From Sedimenticola sp. (GTDB lineage: Bacteria > Pseudomonadota > Gammaproteobacteria > Chromatiales > Chromatiaceae), in assembly GCA_026985055.1 (NCBI GenBank), contig JALSQZ010000177.1:1-34843 (forward strand): DNA of 34,843 nt, read 5' to 3'. The notes beneath the pieces are model-generated. The model was not told the origin of the DNA, made no database searches, and saw nothing but the letters and a program-made list of their open reading frames with translations. The position numbers were made by a program, and so were the translations under genes. This document shows, in pieces, positions 32,776 to 34,843 of the stretch; the stretch's first letter is position 1, and every line of letters begins with the position of its first letter.

Positions 32776-33951
32776 TCAGCTGAGACAAAATTGCTGAACG
32801 AGTTGCTTGATAATATCGATGCCGGGATTGATCTGATCCATGGCCATGAATTCATCCGGCTGATGGGCCTGGTCGATGCTGCCTGGCCCCATGATGAGGG
32901 TATCCATGCCCAGTTGTTGCAGGAACGGGCCTTCGGTACCGAAGGCTACCGCTTCGGCGCTGTGACCGGTAAGTTCTTCCGCTGCCTGGACGATGGCCGC
33001 TGAGACCGCAGTCTCGAAAGCAGGCACGCCGCCGAACAGGGACTGGCGTTCCAGCTTCAATCCCGTCGATTGCAATTGCTGCGCCAGGCGTTGATCCAGC
33101 TCCTCGCGCAAGCTGTCCAGATCCATGCCCGGCAGGGGGCGGATGTCGATATGCAGTTCACACTGGCCGCAGATGCGGTTGGGATTGTCGCCGCCATGGA
33201 TATGTCCCAGGTTTACCGTGGGTGTCGCCACTTCGAACAGGGGGTTGTGGTAACGTTGTTCCAGTTCTTGCCTCCAGCGGATGATTTCGGACAGCACCAG
33301 ACTCATGCCTTCCAGGGCATTGTTGCCCAGTGCCGGGTTGCTGGAATGGCCAGAGCGCCCGGTCAGCCGAATGCATTCCATGGCGATGCCCTTGTGCAGG
33401 CGAACCGGTCTGAGGCCGGTGGGTTCCCCGATGAGCGCGTATTTTCCCAGGGAACGCCCGCTTTCGGCCAGGGCCCGGGCGCCGCTCATGGAGCTTTCCT
33501 CGTCCGCCGTGGCAAGGATGACCAGGGGATGTTTGAGACGGGTCAGGTCCAGATCGCGCAAGGCTTCCAGTACCAGGGCAAAAAATCCTTTCATGTCTGC
33601 GCTGCCCAGACCATGGAGACGGCCATCCTTTTCCGTGAGAACAAAGGGATCACTGTGCCAGCGGCTCTCATCGAAAGGAACGGTGTCTGTATGGCCGGCA
33701 AGCACCAGGCCATCCGAACCGTTGCCGGCGCTGGCCACCAGATTGAATTTTCCCGGATGACCGGGCACCGCCAGTTTCTGCACCTGAAAGCCCATGCCGT
33801 TCAGCCAATCGGCGAGCAGGTCGATTACACCTGCGTTGGACTGATCCCAGGTGGCGCTGACGCTGCTCACCGAGGGTTCGGCGATCAGGTGTTGCATCAT
33901 ATGCAATAATGGCGGCGGTTCGAAATATCTCACAAGGGCAGAATGATTCAT
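32776..33951 (-). CDS. argE: acetylornithine deacetylase ArgE
   Basis: 391 residues, close to E. coli ArgE throughout. An M20-family zinc amidohydrolase that releases ornithine from N-acetylornithine. Zinc/catalytic residues: His87 and Asp89 in LAGHTDTVPFDE, Asp119 in GLGSADMKGFF, Glu151/Glu152 in ATADEESSMSGA, and the C-terminal GPGSIDQAHQPDEF. The dimerisation insert (RSGHSSNPALGNNALEG, LNLGHIHGGDNPNRICGQCELHIDIRPLPGMD) is complete. The ATG at 33951 lacks a clear ribosome site; ATGs at 33903 and 33900 (MMQHLIAEPSVS) align with where E. coli ArgE homology begins and could be the true start. The chosen start overlaps the divergent gene at 33943 by 9 nt. Confidence 0.95.
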   Translation of the reverse strand: MNHSALVRYFEPPPLLHMMQHLIAEPSVSSVSATWDQSNAGVIDLLADWLNGMGFQVQKLAVPGHPGKFNLVASAGNGSDGLVLAGHTDTVPFDESRWHSDPFVLTEKDGRLHGLGSADMKGFFALVLEALRDLDLTRLKHPLVILATADEESSMSGARALAESGRSLGKYALIGEPTGLRPVRLHKGIAMECIRLTGRSGHSSNPALGNNALEGMSLVLSEIIRWRQELEQRYHNPLFEVATPTVNLGHIHGGDNPNRICGQCELHIDIRPLPGMDLDSLREELDQRLAQQLQSTGLKLERQSLFGGVPAFETAVSAAIVQAAEELTGHSAEAVAFGTEGPFLQQLGMDTLIMGPGSIDQAHQPDEFMAMDQINPGIDIIKQLVQQFCLS

Positions 33952-34647
33952 TGTGATTGGAAAGACCCCCTAGCTTATGCTTTCTGCGAACAACTGACCA
34001 GCGCGCAATGGGCCTGGGAATTTCTGCGCCGCAACCCGGATTACCAGCAGGAATGGCAGCGGTTCTGGCAGACCTGGCAAACGTTGGAAGCCGATTATGG
34101 CAAACCGCCCAACCGGGATTTCTGTGCCTGGAAGAACGATCCGCGCTCCTGGGTGCCCGCCAGTGAATGCGCGGATGGGGAATGTCGTGTCGATGCAGAC
34201 AAGGTGCTCATCGAATGCGCGCTCGGGGCGCGCTGGGGTTTCCACAAGTTTCCACCTGATCCACGGGATGATGACCCGGTGGGAGAGGGCCGCCTGAGCT
34301 GGCGGCCGCAATCGGAAGAAGCTTTGCCGGAACTTTCGGAAGTGGCTGCGACACTGATGCCGGAACAAATGGCGTTGGTATTCGACCTCTCCCTGCCGTT
34401 ACGTCCGCAACTGGATCAGGCTCGTCATCAGTTGCAGCTCGAAGCCAGCCGGCGGCGGCGCGAACAGCAGTTGCAGCCAAAGCGTGTAAGCCTGCTGAAA
34501 GACCACTGGGTGACGTTGTTGCGTATTCTGGATGCCAGTGCGGCGGGCGAGGAAGTACAGGCCCGCCAGCAGTTTGGCGACCATGCCGTCAGCGAGGCGA
34601 GAAAGATGATGGCCAAGGGCTATCTGCAGCTGTTGCGCATTCCCTGA
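33943..34647 (+). CDS. DUF6499-type putative regulatory/DNA-binding protein
   Basis: 234 residues. The N-terminus CDWKDPLAYAFCEQLTSAQWAWEFLRRNPDYQQEW matches the DUF6499 (transcriptional regulator-like) pattern, best known next to DUF2285 domains in integrative elements and plasmids. The C-terminal part (LPLRPQLDQARHQLQLEASRR..., then KRVSLLKDHWVTLLRILDASAAGE) is helical and may be a DUF2285-like DNA-binding region. A Cys-containing middle (FCAWKNDPRSWVPASECADGEC) is conspicuous. The ATG has AGGG about 5 nt upstream. It starts 9 nt inside argE on the other strand. An 8-bp inverted pair (AAAGCCGA at 34647, TCGGCTTT at 34685) follows its stop, and the second copy of the inverted-repeat element lies 50 bp downstream. 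Function unproven. Confidence 0.7.
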   Translation: MIHCDWKDPLAYAFCEQLTSAQWAWEFLRRNPDYQQEWQRFWQTWQTLEADYGKPPNRDFCAWKNDPRSWVPASECADGECRVDADKVLIECALGARWGFHKFPPDPRDDDPVGEGRLSWRPQSEEALPELSEVAATLMPEQMALVFDLSLPLRPQLDQARHQLQLEASRRRREQQLQPKRVSLLKDHWVTLLRILDASAAGEEVQARQQFGDHAVSEARKMMAKGYLQLLRIP

Positions 34648-34697
34648 AAGCCGACCGGGTGCCGGGAACTCTTTTCTTGTTTTTTCGGCTTTGTCTG

Positions 34698-34843
34698 CTA
34701 ACCCGAATATTGCACAAGAACGCGCAAAATGTGGGTTTTTTACCATGAATTACAGCATGTTGCGTGACGATTATGCTGGATACAGTTTGTACCTGTCATG
34801 CTATCCGGTTTTTCCCGGGATCTTTTCACCCAGCTTGCCCGAA
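34698..34843. mobile_element. inverted-repeat element, copy B (cut by the window end)
   Basis: The end CTAACCCGAATATTGCAC and the following sequence match copy A (27517-27662) over 146 bp with about 8 differences and no gaps, in the same orientation. Copy B continues past the window, so it may be another 251-bp unit or the left end of a full insertion sequence carrying the transposase. Conservation of even the non-terminal part shows that both copies derive from one recent element. Confidence 0.8.

Noticed and set aside
32732..32788. Upstream TTG start for the IMPase in the arg cluster
   Set aside because: No ribosome site and it adds residues not typical of the family; ATG at 32731 has AAGGA at 8 nt.
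33943..34647. Integrative conjugative element inferred from the DUF6499 protein
   Set aside because: No integrase, relaxase or conjugation genes are in the window; one domain match is not enough.

Overview
The window reads as chromosomal DNA of a Gram-negative gammaproteobacterium of moderately high GC (high 50s percent by eye). The reasons are E. coli-like ArgA, ArgE, SuhB, TrmJ, RimO and DusA proteins, a divergent suhB/trmJ pair as in enteric bacteria, a TolC/RND envelope and an FNR-type site. Proteins ending in a short -F-DGFE tail and the DUF1800/DUF1501/SLH cluster suggest an environmental lineage, perhaps a sulfur-oxidising, Chromatiales-like one. That placement is inference only.

Layout. 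1-2592: the 5' end of an exported protein with an FNR-like site upstream, then an RDD membrane protein translationally coupled to a secreted glycosidase-like protein, all on the minus strand. 2628-5914: a FixL-like PAS sensor kinase and a FixJ-like response regulator. 5923-7731: an MsbA-type ABC exporter, convergent with the regulator. 7795-11011: a coupled M23 peptidase-TolC-aroC operon closed by a strong bidirectional terminator. 11076-15454: a minus-strand operon of two Tat-exported proteins (DUF1800, then DUF1501) and an SLH-repeat protein. 15604-21176: an MFS transporter and a two-gene RND efflux pump that lacks its own outer-membrane factor; the upstream TolC could serve it. 21217-23386: an HDOD protein, a dense hairpin array, a 66-codon orphan ORF and suhB. 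23435-25918: trmJ, a 109-residue unknown and rimO. 26212-27503: DUF1513 and DUF2892 proteins. 27807-33951: a tightly packed minus-strand run argE - IMPase - argA - DUF6498 - CDF transporter - dusA. 33943-34647: a DUF6499-type protein whose start overlaps that of argE.

Non-coding structure is the most unusual part. There is a 247-bp MITE-like element with 18-bp inverted ends and a TAAA target duplication (25925-26171). A 251-bp inverted-repeat element (27516-27766) has its first 146 bp repeated about 95% identically, in direct orientation, at the right edge of the window (34698-34843). A 151-bp array of consecutive hairpins (22172-22322) has an outer arm that recurs as a solo 26-bp palindrome before the 109-residue gene (24191-24216). 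A 48-bp palindrome supplies the last codons of the RND pump gene. No tRNA, rRNA or CRISPR array was seen.

The best candidate for something undescribed is the DUF1800-DUF1501-SLH operon together with the C-terminal IFSDGFE(S/D) tail shared by the DUF1501 protein and the unlinked glycosidase-like protein, which looks like a C-terminal sorting or processing tag.
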